64,000 bases of DNA from DASQYE01 sp036389315 (GCA_036389315.1 DASVQF010000037.1:1-64000); one strand, 5' to 3'. Counted from the stretch's first letter, positions 25,508 to 34,026 are shown. The notes: generated by a model not told the origin, from the letters alone. Numbers and translations: made by a program.

Positions 25508-26046
25508 GTGACGGCGCGCCCGGCCTCCTCGCCCAGAAAAAGACTTGCGCTAACGGGGCTTGGCTGCTAGGATAACGCCCGCTTTAAAACCAGAACAGGC
25601 CGCAACGCTTCTTCGGCGGCGAGCGCGCGAGCGTGTTGCCTTCGAGCACAGAATCCGCCTTTCGGATTCAGCAGTGATCGTGCGCTGGTCGCATTCCTTC
25701 TAATCAAGAGACGGTGCCCGGGTCAGAAGCAGTCCAAGAGGAGTTGACCGCGGTCGGGGCTGCGCCGATCCTGGCGGCAACGTGTCTGCCCGTACGCGGT
25801 TTCGGCCCGCTCGGAAATTTCATTCGGAGGTGGTCGCAAAAACCTTTCTTGGGCCCGTCAATCGTCTGTATGTTGAGCCGAGTAGAAGAAGCCGCAAGAG
25901 AGGTCGATGAAAATCATGCTTGCGAGGCGGCCCGCGTGGGCCAACTCGGCTGCTGCCGAGAGCAATCCTGAGTGAGAGCATAGATTCCAGTCGGAGGACG
26001 CACCGCAAGTCCTCCCCAACCCCTAGACAAGGAGAATACAAAAGCC
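25508..26046 (+). other. Gene-free leader region upstream of the putative peptide gene
   Basis: A 539-base stretch with no convincing gene. It contains a candidate promoter at 25545-25573 and three perfect small hairpins: GAATCCG/CGGATTC (25651-25669), CTCGGC/GCCGAG (25945-25960) and GGAGGAC/GTCCTCC (25993-26015). The last one lies 14 bases before the AAGGAG ribosome-binding site (26029-26034). A structured leader controlling the downstream peptide is plausible. Confidence 0.5.
25545..25573 (+). promoter_or_regulatory. Candidate promoter of the peptide-exporter cassette
   Basis: TTGCGC (25545-25550) and TAGGAT (25568-25573) are separated by 17 bases. Both boxes are partial matches. If used, the peptide mRNA would carry a leader of about 470 bases. 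Confidence 0.3.
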
Positions 26047-26313
26047 ATGGCGATAGTTAGCAAACCCGATAAAGATAACAACGTGACGCTGTACGATGTG
26101 CCGGATACCGAACTTGAGAAATACAAGATTCCGGCCGACAAGCTGGCCGAGATGTTCCCGAAGAAAGAGAACCGCAGCAAGGACGACGCTCAGGCTGTTG
26201 CCAAAGCCGGTTCGCAGGGCGGCGACGTGCAAGCCTACAGCAACCAGGATGTTTGTTACGCCTGGGAATGCGACGGCTACGGAAACTGCGTCTACGTTTG
26301 GTGGTACTGCTAG
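26047..26313 (+). CDS. Putative RiPP precursor peptide with Cys/aromatic-rich core
   Basis: An 88-residue peptide. Residues 1-57 form a charged, soluble leader (VTLYDVPDTELEKYKIP, then DKLAEMFPKKENRSKDD). A Gly-Gly pair at 58-59 offers a double-glycine cleavage site that would leave a 29-residue core. The core has Cys at 70, 75, 81 and 88 and eight Tyr or Trp residues, ending in CVYVWWYC. This two-part design, followed by a terminator and an ABC exporter, is typical of ribosomally synthesised modified peptides. I do not recognise the family, and no modifying enzyme is adjacent. It could instead be a disulfide-bonded bacteriocin. AAGGAG lies 12 bases before the ATG. Confidence 0.7.
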   Translation: MAIVSKPDKDNNVTLYDVPDTELEKYKIPADKLAEMFPKKENRSKDDAQAVAKAGSQGGDVQAYSNQDVCYAWECDGYGNCVYVWWYC

Positions 26314-26338
26314 GTACGGGACTCAATTGCCCCGACGA

Positions 26339-26378
26339 GGTGGGAAGGCAAGCTTTAAAGCCTGCCTTCCCACCTTTT
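26339..26378 (+). terminator. Intrinsic terminator between peptide gene and exporter
   Basis: The arms GGTGGGAAGGCA (26339-26350) and TGCCTTCCCACC (26363-26374) are perfectly complementary and are followed by TTTT. Placed 25 bases after the peptide stop, it would limit read-through so that the peptide is made in excess over the transporter. Confidence 0.85.
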
Positions 26379-26459
26379 ACTATCTGAAGGCTCTTGCCTC
26401 TAACGTCTCTCTTCTGTTTTAATTCGGCCCGCCCGATTACTATCTAAAAGGAAGAAGCG

Positions 26460-28622
26460 ATGTCCAACCCTCCGACTCCGCCGCCCGGCATGACCGCCGG
26501 AATGCCTCCTGGCCCGCCCCTTGCCGAGAAGCCGCCAGCCGGAGCGCCGCCCGTGGGTGGGCCCACGCCGCCCGGCGCGCAGCCTCCGCCGGGAATGATG
26601 AGGCCGGGCGGAAGCCGTGCCATGCCCCCAGGGATGATGAGCGCGCGCCCGTACTTGGGCCGCGCCTTGAGGCTGCTCCTGAAACATAAATCGCTGACGG
26701 CCGTGACCATGCTGCTGTCTCTACTGGTCACGCTCTTTCCCTTCGTCGTCAGCGTCGCCTTCTCTTCGATCTTTCAAATCCTGGGCCCACTGGCCGGGCC
26801 CAAGCCTCCGGGCGCGGCAAGCGCCGCCGCGACGGGAAGCATTTGGGAGATGAGCGCGCCGCTATTCGGCAGGACGGATACCAGCTCGCTCAGCGATTAC
26901 GGCTTCGGCTGGCTCGCCACCCCTTTGACCCTTCGCACTGTGCTCATCGTGTGGGCGAGCGCGCTCGTGCTCTCGCAACTCCTGAGCTTCCTGAGAGCCT
27001 GGGTCGTCGCGCACCTGGAAGCGAGGCTGCTGCGCGGCCTGCAACAGGAGATTTACGATCACCTGCAATCGCTCTCCCTGGATTTCTTCACGGGCGGGCA
27101 GACGGGCGCTCTGATGCAGCGCGTGTTGTCGGAGGCGGCGGGCGTGCAGCGTATGCTGACGCAGGTCATGCTCTACCCGCTCATTGATGTCATCGTGCTC
27201 TTGATCGTGCTCTCTTATCTTCTGGCCCTGAGCTGGCAGATGACTTTGGTGTCGTTCGTGCTCGCGCCGCTCGTCTTGTTGATGTTTCGCTACACGAGCC
27301 GGAAGATGCAGCAGGCCGCTCGTGGGATGGCCATGAGCGGGCGCGAGCTGGGCGCTGAATTGGAAGAGACCATCAGCGGCATCTCGGACATTCAGGTCTT
27401 CAATGCGCAGCGCCGCCGGAGCGAGCGTTTCGGCGCGGCGGCCAAAGTGGCGGCCAAGAACTCCGCCATGATGCAAGCCTGGATGGGCTTCAGCAATAGC
27501 GGCGCGCAAATCTTCATCGCCCTCAGCACAGCCCTCGTCCTCATCGTCGGCATTATCTATCACCCGAGCTTCGGACTGACGCTCGCGGCCGTCATCGCCT
27601 TCGTGCAGATGACGCCGCAGATGTTCGGCGTCGTCCAACGCCTGATCGCCACCTACACGCAGTACCAGTCGCAGGTTCCAAACGTCGTCGCCACTTACGA
27701 GCTGCTCGACACGAAGCCGTCTGTGAAGGAGAAGCCGGGCGCGAAAAGTTTGGGCGAGGTTCACGGCGACATCAGTTTCGAGAACGTCACCTTCGGCTAT
27801 TCGCCTGCGCAGAAGGTCTTGAACGGACTCTCGTTCCAGATCAAGGAGGGCGAGACGGTCTCCTTCGTTGGGCCAATCGGGTGCGGCAAGTCCACGATCA
27901 TGAATCTGATGCTGCGCTTCCTAGACCCGGAGTCGGGCCAGATACGCCTCGAAGGCAAAGATGTTTCCAATGTGACCCTGAACTCGCTGCGCGAACAGGT
28001 CTCCAAGCTCTCGCAGTTCCCCTTCTTCCTCAAGGACACGATCCGCGAGAACGTGCGCCTGGGGCGAGAGGGCGCAACCGACGCCGAGGTCGAAGAGGCT
28101 TGCAGGCTCGCGCACATACATGACGTGATCGTTGACCCGGCGCGAATGCCGAAAGGTTATGATACGGTCGTGGACGTGCAGATACCTTCGGGAGGACAGA
28201 AGCGTTTGATCGCCCTGGCGCGCTGCCTGCTGCGACGACCCGAAGTGCTGCTTCTGGACGAGCCGACCGAGAACCTCGACGCAGACCAGCGCAACCGCCT
28301 CATTACAGTCATACGCGAGTACGCGCAGCAGCCCGAGAATCGCAAGACCTGCCTCGTCATCAGCCACGACCTGAACTTCGTCGCCGCCGTCTCCGACCGC
28401 ATCATCGTCCTTAACCAGGGGCGCGTCGCAGACCAGGGCACACACGACGAGCTGCTCAAGCGCGAGGGGCTCTACAAGACGCTCTACGAGCTGAAGAACG
28501 TTGACCCGGCGCTCCTGCGCACACGCACGGGAGCAGCAGGAGCCGGAGGCCCACAGGGCGGCCCACCGCCCGGCGCACGCATGCGCGGAGCAGCCCCGCC
28601 GGGCGTCCCCATGCGAATGTAA
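26460..28622 (+). CDS. ABC exporter (fused membrane and ATPase domains) with Pro-rich N-terminus
   Basis: A 720-residue half-transporter. Residues 1-60 are an unusual Pro/Gly/Met-rich cytoplasmic extension, echoed by a Pro/Gly/Met-rich tail. The type IV transmembrane domain with six helices spans about 70-400. The ATPase has Walker A GPIGCGKST (about 471-479), signature PSGGQKR (about 576), Walker B VLLLDEPTENLD (about 596) and the H-loop ISHD. No C39 peptidase domain precedes the membrane part, so it cannot trim a leader itself. AGGAAG precedes the ATG. Position after the peptide gene suggests it exports that peptide; a lipid or drug exporter role is the alternative. Confidence 0.9.
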   Translation: MSNPPTPPPGMTAGMPPGPPLAEKPPAGAPPVGGPTPPGAQPPPGMMRPGGSRAMPPGMMSARPYLGRALRLLLKHKSLTAVTMLLSLLVTLFPFVVSVAFSSIFQILGPLAGPKPPGAASAAATGSIWEMSAPLFGRTDTSSLSDYGFGWLATPLTLRTVLIVWASALVLSQLLSFLRAWVVAHLEARLLRGLQQEIYDHLQSLSLDFFTGGQTGALMQRVLSEAAGVQRMLTQVMLYPLIDVIVLLIVLSYLLALSWQMTLVSFVLAPLVLLMFRYTSRKMQQAARGMAMSGRELGAELEETISGISDIQVFNAQRRRSERFGAAAKVAAKNSAMMQAWMGFSNSGAQIFIALSTALVLIVGIIYHPSFGLTLAAVIAFVQMTPQMFGVVQRLIATYTQYQSQVPNVVATYELLDTKPSVKEKPGAKSLGEVHGDISFENVTFGYSPAQKVLNGLSFQIKEGETVSFVGPIGCGKSTIMNLMLRFLDPESGQIRLEGKDVSNVTLNSLREQVSKLSQFPFFLKDTIRENVRLGREGATDAEVEEACRLAHIHDVIVDPARMPKGYDTVVDVQIPSGGQKRLIALARCLLRRPEVLLLDEPTENLDADQRNRLITVIREYAQQPENRKTCLVISHDLNFVAAVSDRIIVLNQGRVADQGTHDELLKREGLYKTLYELKNVDPALLRTRTGAAGAGGPQGGPPPGARMRGAAPPGVPMRM

Positions 28623-28648
28623 GGGAATTGAAGCAGGTGAGATAAGAG

Positions 28649-28688
28649 CAGCGCCGCGAGATTGATGAAAGATCGTCTCGCGGCGCTG
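28649..28688. terminator. Bidirectional hairpin between exporter and subtilase genes
   Basis: CAGCGCCGCGAGA (28649-28661) pairs perfectly with TCTCGCGGCGCTG (28676-28688). Outer pairing between AGATAA and TTATCT extends the stem. It lies between the two convergent stops. Confidence 0.75.
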
Positions 28689-28716
28689 CTGCTTTTATCT
28701 CTTATGCGGCCTCGCC

Positions 28717-29547
28717 TTAACCGCCCTGGGGCTGGGCGTCGGGAGCGTCCGTCTTCGATTGGTTCTGTTTGGCTATGGCGTAAAGTATGGTCTTGATCTG
28801 AAAAGGCGTCAGCTCCGGATAGGCTTCCATGATGAGGGCTATGATGCCGACGATGTGCGGGCAGGCGAAGCTGTTGCCGGTCAGTTGGCGATAGCCGCCG
28901 CCGGGCCAGGTGGTTCTGACCTGTACGCCGGGCGCGACCAGCTCTATGACTTCGCCGTAACGATAGCCGAAGTTGAACGGGTCGCCGCCCTCGCGCTTAA
29001 TGACTGAGACGAGCGAGGAAGAGAAGATGGAAGGGAAGCTCGGCTGCGGCAGGTTGTTGGCGGCGGCGACGACTATGCAGCCGGCGTGATAGGCGCGGTC
29101 TATAAGGTCGTGCAGCGGGCCGAAGTAATCCGGCTTCGTCGTTCCCAGCGAGAGGTTGATGACCTGCATCTTCTGCTTGATCGCGTAATCGAGTCCGGCG
29201 AGAAACATCTCGCCCGACCCGGCCGCATTCGCGCCCAGGACTTTGATGCTGTAGATTTCCACTTCGGGCGCGACCGCTGTGATGATGCCTGCGCAGGCCG
29301 TGCCGTGACCGGCCTGATCGCCCGAAGTCGAGGGCCGGAAATTGATGCGGCCTGCATCGGGGTAGGCTTCGACCGAAGCTCTGACTTTACCGGCCAGCGC
29401 CGGGTGCTTGTCGTCCACGCCGCTGTCTACGACGGCGACGCGCACGCCGCGCCCTGTGCGGCCCTTCCACAAATTGTCCGGCGTTATCGGGGCCCATAAA
29501 TCGGCGAGCACGCTGGCCGCTTCGAGCGCCGCTTCAGATTCCGCCAT
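28717..29547 (-). CDS. Cytoplasmic subtilisin-like serine protease
   Basis: A 276-residue S8 peptidase consisting of a bare catalytic domain. The triad is intact: Asp41 in VAVVDSGVDD, His81 in GHGTACAG and Ser226 in TGNSFACPH, with the oxyanion Asn in AAANN (about 164). There is no signal peptide and no inhibitory prodomain, unlike secreted subtilases. This is the form of peptide-maturation proteases such as those of cyanobactin clusters. It is convergent with the ABC exporter and shares an operon with the GAF gene 39 bases upstream. The exporter lacks its own peptidase, so this enzyme is a candidate to remove the peptide leader; that link is inferred. Confidence 0.88.
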   Translation of the reverse strand: MAESEAALEAASVLADLWAPITPDNLWKGRTGRGVRVAVVDSGVDDKHPALAGKVRASVEAYPDAGRINFRPSTSGDQAGHGTACAGIITAVAPEVEIYSIKVLGANAAGSGEMFLAGLDYAIKQKMQVINLSLGTTKPDYFGPLHDLIDRAYHAGCIVVAAANNLPQPSFPSIFSSSLVSVIKREGGDPFNFGYRYGEVIELVAPGVQVRTTWPGGGYRQLTGNSFACPHIVGIIALIMEAYPELTPFQIKTILYAIAKQNQSKTDAPDAQPQGG

Positions 29548-29586
29548 CTCTTGAAACTCTCCTGGGGAAGACCGAACCGCAGTTAA

Positions 29587-30474
29587 CTAAAAGCCGAAGT
29601 AGCCCGTGGCGGAATAGCCAGAGCTGGCGGCCGCGCGTTTCTCCGTGAAGCGGGCCAGCGCGTCTAGCACGTCGCGGCACAACTCGCGCTCGGCATCGCC
29701 GCGACTGGCCACGTCGCGCAGCGAGACTGCCATCTGCAAGAGGTCGCGGTGTTCGGGCGCGGCCTGCAAGTCGCGCAGCCACAGGCGCAGGGCCGCGCCG
29801 CCGCTTTCTTCCTTATCAACGGCCGCGCCCGCTTCTCCTCCCGCGCCTTTCGTCGAATGCTCGAAGAGCGTTTCGATGAGCCCGGCCGATTCGTGCGCGT
29901 CAACGAGCGTCGCGATGGCGTCCGCAAAGTGCGCTGCTTGATCCATCTCGTCCGGCGTGAAAGGCTTGTAGGGCGGGTCGCCCTCGCGGTTGACGAACTC
30001 AAGCACGCCGACCATCTCGCCCTGAACGCGCAAAGGGGTGGCCAGGATGGTCTGCGTCGAAAAGCCCACGGCGCGATCAACCTCCGCGTAGAAGGTCTCT
30101 TCCTGCGCCACGTCTGCGACGGCCATCGGCTGGCCGCTCGAAAAGACGAAGCCGGCGATGCCTTTACCCGGAGGAATCCGCACGCTCAAGAGCTTGTCGG
30201 CGACTTCGCCGATGGCTACGAGAAAGCGCAAGCCGCCTTCGTTGCCGTCGCGCACAAGGACGCTCGCCTCGTCTGAGCCGACGGATTGGGCCGCCAGCCG
30301 GAGCAGGTTTTCGATGGAGCGCTTGAGCGGTGAGGTCAGGGCGTTGGCGATCTCGACGGCATGTATGGTCGCGCGTAACTGCGCTTCAAAAGAGTTGGCC
30401 CCGCTCGCCGACCTCCTTTTAGTCCTCTTTGTCTTCGGCTCTGTCTCAGTGTTCTTCTCGGTTTTCTTCGCCAT
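29587..30474 (-). CDS. GAF-domain protein next to the subtilase
   Basis: A 295-residue cytoplasmic protein. The first 25 residues are very Lys/Thr-rich. A GAF domain spans about 45-195 (SVRIPPGKGIAGFVFSSGQP, GEMVGVLEFVNR), the usual small-molecule or redox-sensing fold. Helical residues follow, ending in an odd aromatic tail, SSGYSATGYFGF. No kinase, cyclase or DNA-binding output is fused. It lies upstream of the subtilase in the same operon and is divergent from the S41 protease. It may sense a ligand to control the protease or be one of its substrates; neither is shown by sequence. Confidence 0.85.
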   Translation of the reverse strand: MAKKTEKNTETEPKTKRTKRRSASGANSFEAQLRATIHAVEIANALTSPLKRSIENLLRLAAQSVGSDEASVLVRDGNEGGLRFLVAIGEVADKLLSVRIPPGKGIAGFVFSSGQPMAVADVAQEETFYAEVDRAVGFSTQTILATPLRVQGEMVGVLEFVNREGDPPYKPFTPDEMDQAAHFADAIATLVDAHESAGLIETLFEHSTKGAGGEAGAAVDKEESGGAALRLWLRDLQAAPEHRDLLQMAVSLRDVASRGDAERELCRDVLDALARFTEKRAAASSGYSATGYFGF

Positions 30475-30778
30475 AGTCTTTACCCAGTATTGGAAATATC
30501 AAGAAGGGGATCGAGCGAGGAACGCTCACCGTTTTGGCCCGCGCGGCCGCCAGCCCTTTGCAGCCGACGGCGGGCAAGGCGGAGCGCATTGTACAGGATG
30601 AAGACCCATTTTTCACATCGCCCGGCGCACAACCTTGCCCGCGCCCGGCGCATCCGTTACTATGCTTATCGGAGGACGGCCCCGCTGAGTTTTGGGCCGC
30701 AGCCTCTACTGAAGCCGCGTCGCGCTCGGCCGTCGCCGTGCTTTAATTTTCTCTATACGTAAGAGGGCCCAAAGAGCA
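30475..30778. other. Divergent intergenic region between GAF/subtilase and S41 genes
   Basis: These 304 bases hold no gene. They contain a candidate minus-strand promoter (30588-30616). Nearer the S41 gene, TATACG at about 30753 could be a -10 box for the plus strand. Confidence 0.45.
30588..30616 (-). promoter_or_regulatory. Candidate promoter of the GAF-subtilase operon
   Basis: On the minus strand, GTGAAA (complement of 30611-30616) and TACAAT (complement of 30588-30593) are 17 bases apart, with TG just before the -10. The leader to the GAF start would be about 105 bases. Confidence 0.4.
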
Positions 30779-32512
30779 GTGAAGAATAGAATTTCTCTCG
30801 TCCTCGCGACGTTACTCTTGGTCGCCATCTCGCTTCCGGTCTTCGTGTCGGCACAGAACCAGGGCAGCGTCAGCCCGCCGAGGCCCTCGACCTCCGGCCC
30901 CGGCAGCCCAACAACTCCGCGCCGCACGCGCCCCGTCCGGCTGCCGAGCGATGCCACGGCCAATACCGAACAGGACTTCTCCGAAGCCCTGACGATCATT
31001 CAAGAGAACTACATTGACGGCAACAAGCTCGACTACAACGCCGTCTTCAAGTCCTCGATCATAGGCATGCTGCGCTCGCTCGACCCGCACTCGAACTACT
31101 ACGACCGCGAAGAGTTCGACGAGATGAAGACAGACCAGCGCTCGGAGTATTTCGGCATCGGCGCGTCCATCGGCAACCAGCGCCGCGGCGAGCAGACTGA
31201 GACCTATATCCTGACCACCTTCGAGGGCTCGCCCGCCGCGCGCGCCGGACTCGTCTTCGGCGACCACATAGTCGAAGTCAACGGCGAGAAGATGAGCGGA
31301 CGCCCCTCACTGGACGTGCGCGACCGCATACGCGGGCCCCGTGGCTCGGTCGTCAAGATCACGGTCGAGCGCGCCTCTAATGGCAGACAGGAGACGGTTG
31401 AGATCACGCGCGACGCAGTGCCGCAGCCCTCCATTCCGGACGCTTACTTCCTGAGGCCCGGCGTCGCCTACGTAGACATGACGCGCGGCTTCAACTACAC
31501 GACCTCGGACGAGTTGGAAGAGAAGCTGGAAAGCCTGCGCGAGCGTGGGATGACCTCGCTGGTGCTAGACCTTCGGAACAATCCCGGCGGCTTCCTGGAT
31601 CAGGCCGTGCGCGTCGCGAGCAAATTCCTTCAGCGCGGCCAGTTAATCCTGACGCAGAAAGGGCGCACAGACCAGCGACCCTACTGGGCCAACAACGATA
31701 CGGGCCAGGCCGACCCGACGCCCCTGGTGATACTGGTGAACGGCAATACGGCTTCGGCCTCGGAGATCGTGGCCGGCGCGATGCAGGATCACGACCGCGC
31801 GCTGATAGTCGGCGAGACCAGCTTCGGCAAGGGATTGGTGCAGGGCATCTGGCCGCTCGAATACGGGGCCGGGCTGACGCTCACTTCCGCGAAGTACTAC
31901 ACGCCGTCGGGCCGCCTGATTCAGCGCGACTACTCGAACGGCGGCTTCTACGATTATTACACGCGCGGCGGCTCGACCCGCCTGGATCAGCAGACCAGCC
32001 AGACGACCAAGCCGACGGGCCCGGAGAGCCGCACCGATACGGGGCGCGCAGTCTACGGCGGCGGCGGCATCTCGCCCGACGAAGTGGTCAAGCCACGCAC
32101 CATCAGCCAGACGCAACAGCGCTTCCTGAACCCGCTCTTCTTCTTCACGCGCGAGCTTGTGAACGGCCGCATAGCGGGCTTTGACCAGTACAAGGTGCAG
32201 CGCGTGATTGATTACAACCGCGAGCTTGCGCCGACGGATTTCCCCGTCACCGATGCGCTCTATAAAGCGTTCAAGGAATATCTCGCGACAGACCCGTCAT
32301 GGAAGCCTCTGCAAGCCGTACTTGATCGCAATCGCTCTTACGTCGAGCTACAGATGCGCTACAACATCATCACGGCCGCCTACGGCAGCACCATCGCCGC
32401 CCGCGTCTTCATCCTCACGGACGACCCGCAGGTCGCGCGCGGCGTAGACGCGCTCCCACGCGCCCGCGACCTGGCCGTCAACGCTCAACGCGCGGCACGC
32501 AAAGAACCATAA
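30779..32512 (+). CDS. S41 carboxy-terminal processing peptidase with PDZ domain
   Basis: A 577-residue secreted protein that starts at GTG with an N-terminal signal (LVLATLLLVAISLPVFVSAQ). Then come the S41 N-terminal helical domain, a PDZ domain (about 125-210: ILTTFEGSPAARAGL, DHIVEVNG) and the catalytic S41 domain. The Ser/Lys dyad is in NGNTASASEI (about residue 326) and FGKGLVQ (about 350). Ctp proteases cut the C-termini of periplasmic proteins or remove damaged ones. A long C-terminal extension follows the catalytic domain. The stop is followed by a near-perfect heptad hairpin. Regulation and substrate are not evident from context. Confidence 0.92.
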   Translation: MKNRISLVLATLLLVAISLPVFVSAQNQGSVSPPRPSTSGPGSPTTPRRTRPVRLPSDATANTEQDFSEALTIIQENYIDGNKLDYNAVFKSSIIGMLRSLDPHSNYYDREEFDEMKTDQRSEYFGIGASIGNQRRGEQTETYILTTFEGSPAARAGLVFGDHIVEVNGEKMSGRPSLDVRDRIRGPRGSVVKITVERASNGRQETVEITRDAVPQPSIPDAYFLRPGVAYVDMTRGFNYTTSDELEEKLESLRERGMTSLVLDLRNNPGGFLDQAVRVASKFLQRGQLILTQKGRTDQRPYWANNDTGQADPTPLVILVNGNTASASEIVAGAMQDHDRALIVGETSFGKGLVQGIWPLEYGAGLTLTSAKYYTPSGRLIQRDYSNGGFYDYYTRGGSTRLDQQTSQTTKPTGPESRTDTGRAVYGGGGISPDEVVKPRTISQTQQRFLNPLFFFTRELVNGRIAGFDQYKVQRVIDYNRELAPTDFPVTDALYKAFKEYLATDPSWKPLQAVLDRNRSYVELQMRYNIITAAYGSTIAARVFILTDDPQVARGVDALPRARDLAVNAQRAARKEP

Positions 32513-32532
32513 AAGAAAGCGATGAGGGCCGC

Positions 32533-32584
32533 AGGGATGAGGGATGAATGAAAGGCAAATGTCTTTCATTCATCCCTCATCCCT
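32533..32584. repeat. Heptad inverted repeat with perfect 22-bp arms
   Basis: Positions 32533-32554 and 32563-32584 are exactly complementary over 22 bases, with an 8-base loop. The outer 16 bases are the same AGGGATGAGGGATGAA arm seen at 6535 and 14280. It lies between convergent genes (S41 plus, DUF6766 minus). Confidence 0.85.
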
Positions 32585-32589
32585 TCTTC

Positions 32590-33258
32590 TTAATCGCCTC
32601 CGGTCTTGCTGTGGGGGCTGTCAACGGGTTTGGATTCGGGCGAGCCCTTCTGGCGCAGGAAGATCGAGAGGACGACGAGCACGCCGACGGAGAGAAATTC
32701 GCTCTGCCAGTTCTGGAAAGACTCGAACCAGAAGCGAGAGGTCGCCATGTATTGAAGCGTGGAGACGGGCGGCGAGCCGTGCCACATCTGCTCCTGGTTG
32801 TAGAGACGCGCCCCGCCCGCCGCGTGCAGGGCGAAGGAGATGAGAAAGAGCAGAAACAGGGTGAGGCTCAGCGAGTTCTGATAGAGCTTGAGAATAAAGC
32901 CTCCGCGCCGCACTGGCCAGGGAGCATCCTTCCGCCTGCGCTTCGATTCCGAAGGGTCTCTATCGACCATCTCTTTCTCGTCAAGCTTCTTTGATTCCGG
33001 CGAGCCCTTCTGATAGAGAAAGGCCGTCAGCAGTACGTAGGCAGACATCTGCAAGAACTCGCTCTCCCAGTTCTCAAAAATCGCTTCGACGAAATGGCCG
33101 CTGCCGAGGTACTGGACGTAACCGAGTTCGGCCTGAGCGTGCTCCTTGCGGTCTTCGTTGTATTCATGAAAGCCCGTCACGGATTGGCCCACCACCGAAA
33201 AGATAAAGAGACTGAACATCACAATCGAGAGGCCGTTGTCGCGTAGTATGCGTCGCAC
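32590..33258 (-). CDS. DUF6766-like membrane protein with internal duplication
   Basis: A 222-residue membrane protein made of two similar halves, each with two hydrophobic segments. Paired segments are NGLSIVMFSLFIFSVVGQ against NSLSLTLFLLFLISFALH, ENWESEFLQM against QNWQSEFLSV, and the identical QKGSPESK ending each half. A basic loop (SKRRRKDAPWPVRRGG) links them. I recall this as an uncharacterised bacterial family (DUF6766); no function is established. It is probably the last gene of a minus-strand group with the isochorismatase-type hydrolase. Confidence 0.8.
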   Translation of the reverse strand: MRRILRDNGLSIVMFSLFIFSVVGQSVTGFHEYNEDRKEHAQAELGYVQYLGSGHFVEAIFENWESEFLQMSAYVLLTAFLYQKGSPESKKLDEKEMVDRDPSESKRRRKDAPWPVRRGGFILKLYQNSLSLTLFLLFLISFALHAAGGARLYNQEQMWHGSPPVSTLQYMATSRFWFESFQNWQSEFLSVGVLVVLSIFLRQKGSPESKPVDSPHSKTGGD

Positions 33259-33363
33259 TGGATTCTCCCTGCAATTAAGGATGAAAGCTCTGCTGTTTTG
33301 ATCTCTGGGGGAAACGGGTCGCGCCGAAAAGCTTTCCTGTGTGGCTTTGGCCTCAGTGCGGCC

Positions 33364-34026
33364 TCAGTGTCTCCGGGCGAATTGCTGTGATTGCTGCTGT
33401 GGCTTGGACTGTTGCTCCTCTTCGGGCGCGGCCTTCAATTCGTCCAGGTCTAGCTCGGTGGATGGCCTGGTGTCTGCCTTGAGCACAGTCTTCATCAGCT
33501 CAAGCGCGTGCTCGTTCTCCTCCGTGCTGTTAGAGGCTACGCAATCGGACGGGACGACCAGGTGAAAATCGCGCATGTAGGCGTCGTTGGCCGTGAAGAG
33601 GACGCAGATGTTTCCGGCCAGGCCCGTGAGAATCAGAGTCCTCGCTTGCAGGTATTCGAGCAGCGTGTCCAGCGTTGTCGAGAAAAAGCCTGAGTGCTTA
33701 GGCTTCAAGACGAAGTAATCATCCTCTTCCGGCTTCAAAAGCTCGACCAGGGGCTTGCCCCTCACGTCCTCTTCCAGGCAGTGCGCGAGCAGCTTGTTGA
33801 AATCAGACTGCCACTTTCCGAAATTGTCGTTCACGTAGATGGCCGGAATCCCTGATTGCTTGGCCCGCCGCTTGAGCGCCGCGAGCCGCCTGGCCATCGG
33901 CCTCGCCTGCTCTAAAAGCCGCTCGCCGTCCTCAAACTCAAGGTCGTTGATGACATCTATCAACAGCAGCGCCACTTCGGCTTTGTCCGGAACATTACCG
34001 TGTAAATCCTCGTTCTTCGCTGGCAT
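33364..34026 (-). CDS. Isochorismatase-family cysteine hydrolase
   Basis: A 220-residue cytoplasmic enzyme with the triad of this superfamily: Asp24 in LLIDVINDLEF, Lys110 in LKPKHSGFF and Cys141 in TGLAGNICVLFTA. The fold covers about residues 15-190. A Gln/Pro-rich tail (EEEQQSKPQQQSQQF) follows. Members hydrolyse isochorismate, nicotinamide or N-carbamoyl amides; without the siderophore genes the substrate cannot be named. GGAAG precedes the ATG. Confidence 0.88.
   Translation of the reverse strand: MPAKNEDLHGNVPDKAEVALLLIDVINDLEFEDGERLLEQARPMARRLAALKRRAKQSGIPAIYVNDNFGKWQSDFNKLLAHCLEEDVRGKPLVELLKPEEDDYFVLKPKHSGFFSTTLDTLLEYLQARTLILTGLAGNICVLFTANDAYMRDFHLVVPSDCVASNSTEENEHALELMKTVLKADTRPSTELDLDELKAAPEEEQQSKPQQQSQQFARRH

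Noticed and set aside
25714..25971. An 85-codon plus-strand frame upstream of the peptide gene
   Set aside because: It starts at GTG without a ribosome-binding site, its codon use is not like the neighbours, it overlaps the leader hairpins and it resembles no family.
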